Shown here piece by piece: positions 52,785-61,230 of a stretch of 64,000 nucleotides of DNA (position 1 is the stretch's first letter; each line of letters starts with the position of its first letter). The stretch is from Chryseobacterium sp. GTDB lineage: Bacteria; Bacteroidota; Bacteroidia; Flavobacteriales; Weeksellaceae. Both the position numbers and the translations under genes were made by a program. The notes beneath the pieces were generated by a model. It did not search any database and was not told the DNA's origin. It saw only the letters and a program-made list of their open reading frames with translations. Where the stretch lies: contig NZ_JARBTK010000001.1 of the NCBI RefSeq assembly GCF_029240215.1, forward strand, positions 826,041 through 890,040. Direction: 5' to 3'.

Positions 52785-54092
52785 ATGATGAAAAAAAATT
52801 ACTATCAAAAGATAGCAGTTCTTGGTTTGCTGCTGCTTATTCTTTTTGGTTTTCAGAAATATACCGATAAGGAAAAAGAAAATTTCCCTGAAGTACAATT
52901 CGTTTCTGAAAGCTTACCTACAGACATTTTAACGGAATTTGACCCGAATGATCTCGATGAAAATCAATGGCAGAAATTAGGGTTTTCCGAAAAACAAACC
53001 ACAACAATTCTCAAGTACAAAAAAATTGTAGGCGGAAAATTTCTTTCAAAAGAACAGTTTAAAAAATGTTACGCAGTTTCTGATGAAAAATTTACTCAAC
53101 TGCAGGATTTTATTTTACTCCCGGAAAGCAATAAAGACGCAAAATCAAGTCATTATAATTTCAAACAATTTGAAAAAACTTCTCTGAATATTTCAGGGAA
53201 ATTTAATCCCGATCAGCTTTCTCAAAATGATTGGGAAAAGATGGGCTTTTCTGAGAAACAGTCAGCGGCAATTTTAAAATATAAAAGTTATCTCGGCGGA
53301 AGCTTTGTCAGCAAAGAAAAGTTCAAAGAATGCTTTATTATTAATGATGAAAATTATCAAAAGCTTGCTCCTTATTTACTTTTACCAGCAAAAACTCCTG
53401 CTAATTTTAATGTGTATGCTGGAAAATCTAATTCGTTTAAAACCAAAACTCCGCAAACAACTTTCGATCCTAATGTTTTGGACGTCAATGGTTGGATGGC
53501 TTTAGGATTTACAGAAAAACAAGCTAACGTAATCGTCAATTATCGTGACCGGAACCTAAAAGGAAGTTTTAAAACCTTAGAAGATATCCAGAATTGTTTT
53601 GTAATCTCTCCTGAAAAATTTGCAGAATTGAAACCTTTCATCAAATTAAACCCTGCAACAATGAAAAATTCTGTCGATAAAAAGTCTGAAACAAGACAGG
53701 ATAAGACAGATTTTTCTAAAACAGATATGAATTCTATTACTTTCAGACAGCTTCTGGAATTTGGTTTAGACGAAAAAAGTGCAGGCTCGATGATCGGTTT
53801 CAGAAAAAAGCTGGGTGGTTTTATGACAAAAGAACAAATTCTTGAAACTTATAATATTGACAAAGAACTGGTTCAGAAATTATTAAGTATTGCTCCGCTC
53901 GACAATTCAAAAGTGGAACGATATTCATTGGTTGATGCTCCGGAAGAATGGCTGAAAAATCATCCTTATTTTAAATATTCTGCGGATAAAATTATCTACT
54001 ATCGAGTGAGTAATCCTGACGACAAAAAAATTTGGAAATTCCTTAAAACAAAACCTGAATACGAAGCGAGAATGAGATTATATGTGAAATAG
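52785..54092 (+). CDS. Membrane-anchored protein with four helix-hairpin-helix repeats
   Basis: Protein of 435 residues: an N-terminal hydrophobic anchor (about 8-24) and four repeats of roughly 65-80 residues (starting near 48, 130, 225 and 315). The first three share a pattern of FDPNxLDxNxWxxLGFxEKQ, a short helix with ILKYK, a GG/KGxF turn and KECF or NCF. This is the ComEA-like helix-hairpin-helix arrangement that binds DNA backbones. The conserved Cys in each of the first three repeats is unusual. Its role could be DNA uptake or envelope-linked DNA binding; no competence genes are nearby. The start could be either of two adjacent ATGs. Confidence 0.85.
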   Translation: MMKKNYYQKIAVLGLLLLILFGFQKYTDKEKENFPEVQFVSESLPTDILTEFDPNDLDENQWQKLGFSEKQTTTILKYKKIVGGKFLSKEQFKKCYAVSDEKFTQLQDFILLPESNKDAKSSHYNFKQFEKTSLNISGKFNPDQLSQNDWEKMGFSEKQSAAILKYKSYLGGSFVSKEKFKECFIINDENYQKLAPYLLLPAKTPANFNVYAGKSNSFKTKTPQTTFDPNVLDVNGWMALGFTEKQANVIVNYRDRNLKGSFKTLEDIQNCFVISPEKFAELKPFIKLNPATMKNSVDKKSETRQDKTDFSKTDMNSITFRQLLEFGLDEKSAGSMIGFRKKLGGFMTKEQILETYNIDKELVQKLLSIAPLDNSKVERYSLVDAPEEWLKNHPYFKYSADKIIYYRVSNPDDKKIWKFLKTKPEYEARMRLYVK

Positions 54093-54119
54093 GTTTTAGA
54101 GTTTAATTATCGCAGTATT

Positions 54120-54180
54120 TTTGTCATTCCGTAGGAATCTAAGCAGTCAATAAAAGCTTAGATTCCTACGGAATGACAAA
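54120..54180. repeat. Long palindromic intergenic element, copy 2
   Basis: Left arm 54120-54144 and right arm 54156-54180 are perfect 25-bp inverted copies with an 11-base loop. The core CATTCCGTAGGAATC and outer TTTGT / ACAAA are identical to copy 1 at 36903-36969, while the loops differ. It lies between the convergent helix-hairpin-helix and topB genes and probably also stops both transcripts. Confidence 0.9.
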
Positions 54181-54199
54181 CTATATGTTAATCAATTAA

Positions 54200-56326
54200 T
54201 TATGAATTCAAATTAATTACAAATTCGGGAGACAATGAGATTATACCTTCGCTTAAACTTTCCGGATGCGTGGTGAAACCTTTTAATTTTGATGTTTTTC
54301 CTTTTAAAACCAAATCCATCAGTTGTTTATCCGAAAGCTTTTTTCCGAAAATATCAAATGAAACTTTAAAGCCGCAGTTTTTAAAATCGGAACATCCGAC
54401 TGCGGTTTTCCCTTTCATCAGATGGTGTTCTTTACATTTGGGGCATTTTGTTTCTTCCCAGGACTGCAGTTCTTTTTTTACGGCTGGTTCGCGTTTTTTC
54501 TTTTCTTTGACTTCTTCTTTTTCTTCATGTAAAGTAAAAACTTTTGCCTTTCCGTCAACGACTTTTTTGGTCAGTTCCCTGATCATCTGAATTAATTCAT
54601 CTTTGAACTGATTCGCTTCATATTCACCACTCTCGATTTTACGAAGTTTAAGTTCCCACTCCCCTGTCAGTTCCGGACTTTTCAGCAACTCATCTTCAAT
54701 AGTGTCGATCAGCTGAATTCCTGTAGAAGTCGCGACTAAATTTTTCTTTTTCCTTTCTATATATTTTCGCTTAAAAAGCGTTTCAATAATGTTTGCACGG
54801 GTTGAAGGTCTTCCGATCCCGTTGTTTTTCAACATTTCACGAAGTTCTTCATCATCGACCTGTTTTCCGGCAGTTTCCATGGCACGGAGTAAAGTTGCTT
54901 CGGTATACGCTTTTGGCGGAGAAGTTTTTCCCTGATGAATCATGGGTTCGTGAGGTCCTGTTTCACCCACTTTAAATTCAGGAATCGTTTGTTCCTCTTC
55001 CTTATCTTTTTCTTTATCAGTCGGCTCCTCTTTGGCATCTTTAGCATAAACTGCTCTCCAACCCGGTTCGAGAATCTGTCTTCCGCTTGTTTTAAAAGGG
55101 ATTGTTCCCACTTGAGCTTCCACGACCGTATTTGAAATTTTACATTCAGGATAAAAAACAGCGATAAAACGTTTGGCAATCAGATCATAAATCAGTTTTT
55201 CTTCTTTGGTTAAATTCTGAGTCGGCGGAATTTCAGTTGGAATAATCGCATGGTGATCGGTCACCTTCGCGTCATCAAAAACCGCTTTAGACCTTGGAAT
55301 CGGCTGCTCCAGTAATGGCGAAATCAACTCTTTATAAATAACCATACTTTGAAGAATTCCACCAATTTTCGGATATAAACTTTCCGATAGATACGTTGTA
55401 TCAACACGGGGATAAGTGACGTACTTTTTCTCGTAAAGACTTTGAATATACTTCAACGTACTGTCTGCAGAATATCCGTATTTTTTATTGGCTTCAACTT
55501 GAAGTCCAGTCAAATCAAACAGTCTGGGATTTTTCTCTTTTCCTTCCTTAATTTCAAACGAAAGGATTTCAAAAGGATTGACTTTTAAATATTCCAAGCC
55601 TTTTTCTGCGCGGTCAAGAGTTTTTAATCGGTCAATTGCCGCATTGAAAATAACATCTCGATATTTGGTTTTCAGTTCCCAATATTCTTCTGTTGAGAAC
55701 GCATCAATTTCTTTCTGACGCTGAACAAGCATTGCCAGAGTGGGAGTCTGCACTCTTCCGATAGACAAAACCGCTTTATTTCCGCCAAACTTTTTTGTAA
55801 AAAGCCTTGTGGCATTAATTCCCAACAACCAATCTCCTATTGCTCTTGCATTTCCTGCCAAATATAAATTTTTGTAATCTTCGGCAGGTTTTAATTTTTC
55901 AAAACCTTCTTTAATCGCTTCTTCGGTAAGGGAAGAAATCCACAAACGTTGCACGGGTTTGTCACATTTTGCTTTCTGTAAAACCCAACGCTGAATAAGT
56001 TCTCCTTCCTGTCCCGCATCCCCGCAATTGATGACCTCGTCACATTCTGCAACTAGTTTTTCAATAACTTTAAACTGATTTTCAACGCCTTTGTTTGGAA
56101 TTAATTTAATCCCGAAATTATTTGGAATAATCGGCAGCAAAAACAGATTCCAGGATTTGTATTGCGGACCGTAATCGTGCGGTTCTTTGAGCGTACAAAG
56201 ATGTCCAAAAGTCCAAGTTACACAATAACCGTTCCCTTCCATATAGCCTTGTTTAGGCATGGTTGCGCCCAATACTTTGGCAATATCTCTGGCAACACTA
56301 GGTTTTTCGGCAATACAAAGTTTCAT
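54200..56326 (-). CDS. topB: DNA topoisomerase III
   Basis: Type IA topoisomerase of 708 residues that relaxes or decatenates DNA by single-strand passage. It has the TOPRIM start CIAEKPSVARDIAKVLG, the acidic NCGDAGQEGELIQRW motif, and the catalytic tyrosine in KYVTYPRVDTTYLS. VSIGRVQTPTLAMLV and GIGRPSTRANIIETL are further type IA signatures. The C-terminal zinc ribbon CPKCKEHH...GCSDFKNCGF and the terminal repeat are complete. Many flavobacteria carry such a copy besides topA. The AT-rich unknown gene pair lies immediately upstream. Confidence 0.94.
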   Translation of the reverse strand: MKLCIAEKPSVARDIAKVLGATMPKQGYMEGNGYCVTWTFGHLCTLKEPHDYGPQYKSWNLFLLPIIPNNFGIKLIPNKGVENQFKVIEKLVAECDEVINCGDAGQEGELIQRWVLQKAKCDKPVQRLWISSLTEEAIKEGFEKLKPAEDYKNLYLAGNARAIGDWLLGINATRLFTKKFGGNKAVLSIGRVQTPTLAMLVQRQKEIDAFSTEEYWELKTKYRDVIFNAAIDRLKTLDRAEKGLEYLKVNPFEILSFEIKEGKEKNPRLFDLTGLQVEANKKYGYSADSTLKYIQSLYEKKYVTYPRVDTTYLSESLYPKIGGILQSMVIYKELISPLLEQPIPRSKAVFDDAKVTDHHAIIPTEIPPTQNLTKEEKLIYDLIAKRFIAVFYPECKISNTVVEAQVGTIPFKTSGRQILEPGWRAVYAKDAKEEPTDKEKDKEEEQTIPEFKVGETGPHEPMIHQGKTSPPKAYTEATLLRAMETAGKQVDDEELREMLKNNGIGRPSTRANIIETLFKRKYIERKKKNLVATSTGIQLIDTIEDELLKSPELTGEWELKLRKIESGEYEANQFKDELIQMIRELTKKVVDGKAKVFTLHEEKEEVKEKKKREPAVKKELQSWEETKCPKCKEHHLMKGKTAVGCSDFKNCGFKVSFDIFGKKLSDKQLMDLVLKGKTSKLKGFTTHPESLSEGIISLSPEFVINLNS

Positions 56327-56446
56327 GAATAATCGGGTTATAGAAAGGGGTGCAAAATTCGGGATTTTTTTTGGAATTCATCTAAAGGAAAAATAAAAAA
56401 TCTCTGAAAAATATTACTCATGAAAGCGAATTACTTAACTATATAA

Positions 56447-57043
56447 TTAATAATTTTTCTTGAATTCATAAAGTATAAACTCATACAAATTAGAAATTGT
56501 TAATATTAAATAAAATATAAAACTTAATATTCCCCACACCAAAATAAAACGAAAAATTAAGATAATAATTAAGTAAGTACTAATTTTTGTGATTTCAAAA
56601 CAATTAATTTTAGTATAATATTCTTCAACATTTATACTTGTTAATCCAGGGAAAAAATTATTTAAAACAATAAGTATGATAATAAAAATAGCTAAAACGA
56701 TACTAAATGTCAAAAAATCTCTAAAACTAACTAAGAAATTAAATGCTTGATTTTTTTTATTTTGATTCTCTAAACTATCATCTTCTTTAATTTTAAGATC
56801 TCCTAATTTATCAGGTATTTTCATCAAAACTCCAAAAATAAGACCAATAAATAGCGATAAAAGATTAGCAAAAATTGACGGGTTATCAATTAATTTTTTA
56901 CCCAAATTACAGTAAACAATTGCAAAAGAGGATAAAGGAATTATACAGAGAAAAATAAAATACTTAAGAGTAAGTTTTTTTTCTACACCATTCACATCGG
57001 TTTTCAGTGACTTAATAGTATTCTTAAAATTTTTAAGAATCAT
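56447..57043 (-). CDS. Unknown four-helix membrane protein of an AT-rich gene pair
   Basis: Protein of 198 residues with a basic start (KNFKNTIKSLKTD) and four hydrophobic segments (about 27-46, 56-76, 111-132, 150-186; the last may be two helices). The cytosolic loop between helices 2 and 3 is charged (LGDLKIKEDDSLENQNKKNQ). It overlaps the upstream 324-residue gene by 11 bases, showing translational coupling, so the two products probably act together. The DNA of the pair is visibly more AT-rich and simpler than that of neighbouring topB and metN, a sign of transfer. The combination of one soluble and one multi-helix membrane protein occurs in several phage-defence and toxin systems, but I recognise no specific family. 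Confidence 0.75.
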   Translation of the reverse strand: MILKNFKNTIKSLKTDVNGVEKKLTLKYFIFLCIIPLSSFAIVYCNLGKKLIDNPSIFANLLSLFIGLIFGVLMKIPDKLGDLKIKEDDSLENQNKKNQAFNFLVSFRDFLTFSIVLAIFIIILIVLNNFFPGLTSINVEEYYTKINCFEITKISTYLIIILIFRFILVWGILSFIFYLILTISNLYEFILYEFKKNY

Positions 57044-58007
57044 TTCTTCTTATATTTCTTAAATTATTATCTTCATTTTTAATCTCGCTTAGTAACTGCA
57101 AGCAATATTCTTTTAAAGAATTATATTCTGGTAATTCATTATTATCAAAATCAACTCTGTCTTTTAGATATATTCTTGGTTTAATGTCTTCAAAATCATT
57201 TCCTAGTTCAAAATGCGTGACTTTTTTTGTAATTTCATTTTGAACTACTATACTAGTTCTATCAAAATTTTGAAGATTATTATCTCCTATTTTTTGCAGA
57301 CCTAATGATTCAATAAATCGTCTGTAGAGTCTTGTTGCTACACCACCACCAATTGGTGTAATTTTAACTTCAATTTTGAATTCATTTGCAATAGATTGAA
57401 AACTTTGTTCATCACTTAATCTTGAAGATAATTGCCTATCCGTAAATTTAATTTCTTTTACTAAAGCATTTTGTTTAAACTCCTCTTTAATTATTGCTGG
57501 ATAAAAGCTTTCAGTCGTTGGTTTTTTGTATTCTTCATCTAAGCTAAAAAGTTGTTTCATTATAGTATCTATAAATACTTTTCTGATCCCCTCGTCTTTA
57601 TAAGATTGAAATAAAACATATCCTTTTTTATCATTTAATGGAAAATAAATTATAAAAAAATACTTATCATTTATCACATTTCCATCTAAATTTTCTTCCT
57701 CATTTTTATCAATTAGCTTACCTTTTGTTTTTCCATTACCTAAATCTCCTCCTTTTAACAAACCATAAATAAGATTGTCAGTACTATTATATCCGGATTT
57801 ATCTCCAATTAGTGTAAAAGCTTTTTTTCCGACTCTATGATATGACGAGTCAGAGGGATTATCCAAAATATTTACTAATTTTTGGTAAATAGCTGCTATT
57901 TGAGAAGATTGAATTTTTTTATTGAAAATATCGGAAAATGTTGAATTTCCTTCATTTTTTTTATATGGATTTAGATTAAAGCTTATAATTTCGAGTTTTG
58001 CGTCCAT
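57033..58007 (-). CDS. Unknown soluble protein, first gene of an AT-rich pair
   Basis: Cytosolic protein of 324 residues without signal, membrane or nucleotide-binding motifs. The first 160 residues look alpha/beta, with a strand-rich core (YFFIIYFPLNDKKGYVLFQSYK) followed by the helix GIRKVFIDTIMKQLFSLDEEY; a hh-Pro-x-x-x-x-G-hhhhQ pattern of this kind occurs in several uncharacterised accessory proteins. The second half has a Gly turn (ITPIGGGVATRLYRRF) and a Tyr-rich acidic end. It is translated ahead of, and overlaps, the membrane protein gene. The start was chosen as the only in-frame ATG; DNA is AT-rich compared with neighbours. Confidence 0.75.
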   Translation of the reverse strand: MDAKLEIISFNLNPYKKNEGNSTFSDIFNKKIQSSQIAAIYQKLVNILDNPSDSSYHRVGKKAFTLIGDKSGYNSTDNLIYGLLKGGDLGNGKTKGKLIDKNEEENLDGNVINDKYFFIIYFPLNDKKGYVLFQSYKDEGIRKVFIDTIMKQLFSLDEEYKKPTTESFYPAIIKEEFKQNALVKEIKFTDRQLSSRLSDEQSFQSIANEFKIEVKITPIGGGVATRLYRRFIESLGLQKIGDNNLQNFDRTSIVVQNEITKKVTHFELGNDFEDIKPRIYLKDRVDFDNNELPEYNSLKEYCLQLLSEIKNEDNNLRNIRRNDS

Positions 58008-58128
58008 TAGTTTTTTATGCTAATATAATGAAACTACTCCAAGTAAGTGGAAAATTTTCTAATATAAAATGATTGCCTGCAAAAAATAAATATCTAAAAA
58101 TCAAAAGCTTAAATATGAATCATTAAAA

Positions 58129-58149
58129 AGTCTACTAAAAAAGTAGACT
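58129..58149 (+). promoter_or_regulatory. Perfect palindrome at the -33 position of the metNIQ leader promoter
   Basis: AGTCTACT (58129-58136), five As, AGTAGACT (58142-58149). The palindrome ends 17 bases before the TATATTTG box, so it replaces the usual TTG element. It may be a repressor or activator site; it could alternatively be a weak terminator, but no T-run follows. Confidence 0.45.
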
Positions 58150-58166
58150 AATGAAAATATATGTTT

Positions 58167-58174
58167 TATATTTG
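58167..58174 (+). promoter_or_regulatory. -7 box of the metNIQ transcript
   Basis: TATATTTG matches the Bacteroidota -7 consensus and lies 22 bases before the ATG of the Met-rich leader ORF. No TTG at -33; the palindrome 58129-58149 occupies that place. Confidence 0.5.
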
Positions 58175-58195
58175 CAACCGTAATCAGGTTTGGAA

Positions 58196-58300
58196 ATGAA
58201 AATGAAAACAAAATTCAGATACAATTCTATGAAGAAGATGAGCATCATGCACATGATGATGTATTGCTGTATGCCTTTATATGTGGATTTTAGTGGATGA
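58196..58300 (+). CDS. Methionine-rich leader peptide upstream of metNIQ
   Basis: A 34-codon ORF in the metNIQ leader. Nine residues are Met, seven of them in residues 12-26, including three in a row (SIMHMMMYCCM, with two Cys). This density is far above that of ordinary proteins. The ORF starts 22 bases after a TATATTTG box and ends 26 bases before the attenuator hairpin. Bases 58273-58283 within the ORF can pair with 58317-58332, which includes the terminator's 5' arm. The design is that of a leader peptide whose translation stalls when charged Met-tRNA is scarce, favouring the antiterminator. The function of the peptide itself is not implied. Confidence 0.7.
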   Translation: MKMKTKFRYNSMKKMSIMHMMMYCCMPLYVDFSG

Positions 58301-58326
58301 CCTTACTTTATTATGACATATTTTTT

Positions 58327-58358
58327 AAAGGCTTTACCACGTTGTAAAGCCTTTTTTC
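58327..58358 (+). terminator. Attenuator terminator before metN
   Basis: Perfect 11-bp stem AAAGGCTTTAC / GTAAAGCCTTT with a 6-base loop and a run of six Ts, ending 22 bases before the metN ATG. No gene other than the leader ORF lies upstream on this strand, so its position makes sense only as an attenuator. Confidence 0.85.
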
Positions 58359-58379
58359 TTTAACAACAAATCAGGAACA

Positions 58380-59408
58380 ATGATAGAAATAAAAAACATT
58401 TCAAAAACATTTCATCAAAAAAAACAGTCTTTCAAAGCGTTGGACGATGTGAGTCTGACTATCGAAAAAGGTGACATTGTAGGCATCATCGGGTTTTCCG
58501 GAGCGGGGAAAAGCACATTGATAAGAACCGTCAATCTTTTGGAAAGACCCGATGAAGGACAAATCATCATCAACGGGACAGATTTCACCAAATTAAGTTC
58601 GAAACAATTGGCAAAAGAGCGTAAAAAAATAGGAATGATTTTCCAGCATTTTAATCTGCTTTCTTCAAGGACGGTTTTTGAAAATGTGGCGCTTCCTTTA
58701 GAACTGGATCAGCTAAAAAAAGATCAGATCCATGAAAAAGTCAATGAACTTTTAAAAATTGTCGGACTTGAAGACAAGGCGAATGATTATCCCAAAAGTC
58801 TTTCGGGCGGTCAAAAACAAAGGGTTGCCATTGCGAGAGCTTTAGCCAATGATCCTTACTTACTGTTGTGTGACGAGGCGACAAGCGCACTCGATCCGGC
58901 TACAACAAAATCTATTCTGCAACTTTTAAAAGATATTAATAATCGATTGGGCATCACTATTTTACTGATTACCCACGAAATGGATGTGATAAAAGCCATT
59001 TGTAATCACGTTTCAGTAATTGACAAAGGAAAACTGGTCGTGAAAGGTACACTCAGGGAAATTATCTCAAACAGAGATCATCCGATCATCAAACAATTTA
59101 TAAACTCAGGAAACATGACAATACCTCAGGAATTCACAAAAACACTACAGAAAGAACCGAAGGACGGCTTATTTCCGCTGATTGAAGTTGAACTTAATGA
59201 AGACATCAGCGTTGAAAAACTGCTTTCAAAAATATATGATGAATATAAAATCCCATATCAGCTTCTGAAAGCCGATGTAGAATATCTGGGAAGTTCAAAC
59301 ATCGGAACGCTGCTCCTTCATTTAAAAGGAAAATACGAAGAAAACCAGAAAGCAATTTACTATTTTAATCAGAATAAAATTCAAAATACAGTAAGAGGTT
59401 ATGCTTAG
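58380..59408 (+). CDS. metN: Methionine ABC importer ATP-binding protein MetN
   Basis: ATPase of 342 residues that drives methionine uptake. Walker A GFSGAGKST is at 38-46, the signature LSGGQKQR at 141-148, Walker B LLCDEA follows, and the switch His is in ITHEMD. Residues about 265-340 form the NIL domain, the regulatory module that binds methionine and inhibits transport, so it belongs to the MetN group and not to general amino-acid ATPases. It overlaps metI by 8 bases. Expression is probably controlled by the Met-rich leader and attenuator upstream. Confidence 0.96.
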   Translation: MIEIKNISKTFHQKKQSFKALDDVSLTIEKGDIVGIIGFSGAGKSTLIRTVNLLERPDEGQIIINGTDFTKLSSKQLAKERKKIGMIFQHFNLLSSRTVFENVALPLELDQLKKDQIHEKVNELLKIVGLEDKANDYPKSLSGGQKQRVAIARALANDPYLLLCDEATSALDPATTKSILQLLKDINNRLGITILLITHEMDVIKAICNHVSVIDKGKLVVKGTLREIISNRDHPIIKQFINSGNMTIPQEFTKTLQKEPKDGLFPLIEVELNEDISVEKLLSKIYDEYKIPYQLLKADVEYLGSSNIGTLLLHLKGKYEENQKAIYYFNQNKIQNTVRGYA

Positions 59409-60057
59409 CGACACTGTGATTTCCCTATTATCCAAAGGACTTTGGGAAACGATATTTATGACTTTCGCTTCAGGATTTTTTGGTTTTGCTTTAGGCTTGC
59501 CTATTGGAATTTTTTTATTTTTAACGAAAAAAGGTCAGCTTTTAGAAAATGTCATCTACAACAGGATTTTCTCTGTTTTGGTTAATATTTTCAGATCCAT
59601 TCCTTTTATCATCTTGATTGTGTGGATGATTCCGTTTACAAGAGCTTTAGTAGGAACTTCAATCGGAGTGAATGCCGCCTTGGTTCCGTTAAGTATTGGT
59701 GCTGCTCCGTTTATTGCAAGATTGGTTGAAAACAGTCTGCTCGAAATTCCGCAAGGTTTGATTGAAACTGCAAGAGCTTTGGGAGCTAGTCCGCTTCAAA
59801 TCATCAGAAAAGTTTTATTGCCGGAAGCTTTACCGTCGCTCATTAACAATGCAAGTATTACGCTGATTACTTTGGTGGGTTATTCCGCGATGGGTGGCGC
59901 AGTCGGTGCAGGTGGACTTGGGCAAATCGGTTATCAATATGGATACATTGGATATGATGCTGTGATCATGAATATGGTTTTGGGATTGCTTGTGGCTTTG
60001 GTGTTTATCATTCAGTTTTCCGGGGATCGGGTGGCGAAAAGGTTTGATCATCGATAA
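59401..60057 (+). CDS. metI: Methionine ABC importer permease MetI
   Basis: Inner-membrane permease of 218 residues with five predicted helices (about 20-45, 55-76, 84-105, 148-170, 188-208). The coupling loop to MetN is ENSLLEIPQGLIETARALGASPLQIIRKVLLPEALPS (about 111-147), the standard EAA motif. It starts 8 bases inside metN, indicating coupled translation, and is followed by metQ after 54 bases. The length is as usual for MetI. Confidence 0.96.
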   Translation: MLSDTVISLLSKGLWETIFMTFASGFFGFALGLPIGIFLFLTKKGQLLENVIYNRIFSVLVNIFRSIPFIILIVWMIPFTRALVGTSIGVNAALVPLSIGAAPFIARLVENSLLEIPQGLIETARALGASPLQIIRKVLLPEALPSLINNASITLITLVGYSAMGGAVGAGGLGQIGYQYGYIGYDAVIMNMVLGLLVALVFIIQFSGDRVAKRFDHR

Positions 60058-60111
60058 GTCTAAATAGTCAGACAATAAAAAAGTTATACAGTTTATAGAA
60101 AATAATTTACA

Positions 60112-60918
60112 ATGAAAAAAAAGATTTTAGGTTTTGTAGCAGCAGGTTTGCTGTTATTGAATGCATGTAATTCATCAAAAAAAGAAGATCCGAATTACAT
60201 TAAAGTGGGAATAACTTCCGGTCCTGAACAGGAAATTGCCGAAACAGCAAAAAAAGTTGCCAAAGAAAAATATAATCTCGAGGTTGAACTCATTTCTTTC
60301 AATGATTATGTAATTCCAAACGAAGCTCTTAATAATGGGGATATTGATGCGAATGCTTTCCAGCACGTTCCTTATTTAAATGAACAATCAAAACAGCGTG
60401 GTTATAAATTGGCTGTGATTGGAAATACTTTTGTTTATCCAATTATCGCTTATTCAAAAAAGATCAAAAATATTTCTCAGCTTCAGAATGGAAGCACGAT
60501 CGTGATTCCGAACGATCCTACAAATGGCGGAAGATCATTATTGCTTCTTCAGAAAAACGGATTATTAAAACTAAAAGAAGGTGTCGGATTATTACCGAAA
60601 GTTACCGATATTACTGAAAATCCAAAACAGCTGAAAATCCTGGAAATCGAAGCTCCTCAATTACCAAGAGTTTTGGATGATAAGGAAGTTGTAATAGCCA
60701 TCATCAATAATAATTTTGCAGCACAGGCCGGTTTGGATGCCAATGAATTTGGAATTTTTAAAGAAGATAAAAACTCGCCTTACATGAATGTAGTGGTTTC
60801 AAGAGAAGACAATAAAAATGACGAAAAAGTTAAAAATTTCCTCAAAGCTTATCAGTCTGAAGAAGTTGCTAAAAAAGCAGATGAGATTTTCAAAGGTGGT
60901 GCTGTTAAAGGTTTTTAA
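60112..60918 (+). CDS. metQ: Methionine-binding lipoprotein MetQ
   Basis: Substrate-binding lipoprotein of 268 residues, anchored through Cys19 (LNAC, 16-19). The mature domain is of the NlpA type: VGITSGPEQEIAETAKKVAKEKY opens it, VELISFNDYVIPNEALNNGDIDANAFQH is the ligand-contact block, and IVIPNDPTNGGRSLLLLQKNGLL is conserved. AIINNNFAAQAGL closes the binding site. It completes the metNIQ importer, receiving L- or D-methionine in the periplasm. No strong terminator was found right after it. Confidence 0.95.
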   Translation: MKKKILGFVAAGLLLLNACNSSKKEDPNYIKVGITSGPEQEIAETAKKVAKEKYNLEVELISFNDYVIPNEALNNGDIDANAFQHVPYLNEQSKQRGYKLAVIGNTFVYPIIAYSKKIKNISQLQNGSTIVIPNDPTNGGRSLLLLQKNGLLKLKEGVGLLPKVTDITENPKQLKILEIEAPQLPRVLDDKEVVIAIINNNFAAQAGLDANEFGIFKEDKNSPYMNVVVSREDNKNDEKVKNFLKAYQSEEVAKKADEIFKGGAVKGF

Positions 60919-61230
60919 TTAAAGTATTGTATCGTCAATGGTGAAGAATCAATGGTCAATTTAATTACGGAAAATTTCTCTTCTCTGAAAGGGTGATTTT
61001 TTTTGAAGAAAAAGATGGATATTTTAATATATAATCAAATTAGTAAATTGTTTAAAAGAAAATTTCTTTAACAAACCCTATTTTGCATCAACAAATTAGC
61101 TCTTTTTAGTGTTGTTAAAACAAATTTGCATTTTCAAGAAAACAGTCATAATCTTTTCAATTAAGATCAAAATGTGGTATTAAATTAATATTACAATTAA
61201 CCATTTTATAACCAAAACCCATTTTCTCAA
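60919..61230. other. Intergenic stretch between metQ and GH3, no gene seen
   Basis: About 310 AT-rich bases with many stops in all frames. There is no clear hairpin after metQ; a T-run near 60999 follows only a weak stem. An imperfect AAAATTTC/GAAATTTT-like pair occurs around 60969-61066. I see no gene or RNA. Confidence 0.5.

Noticed and set aside
56447..58007. Considered as the KwaA/KwaB (Kiwa) defence pair
   Set aside because: A four-helix protein plus a ~320-residue protein fits in size, but gene order is reversed and I see no DUF4868-like sequence in the larger protein.
58008..58380. SAM riboswitch before metNIQ
   Set aside because: No conserved SAM-I or SAM-II core elements are visible; the leader is explained by an ORF and a terminator.
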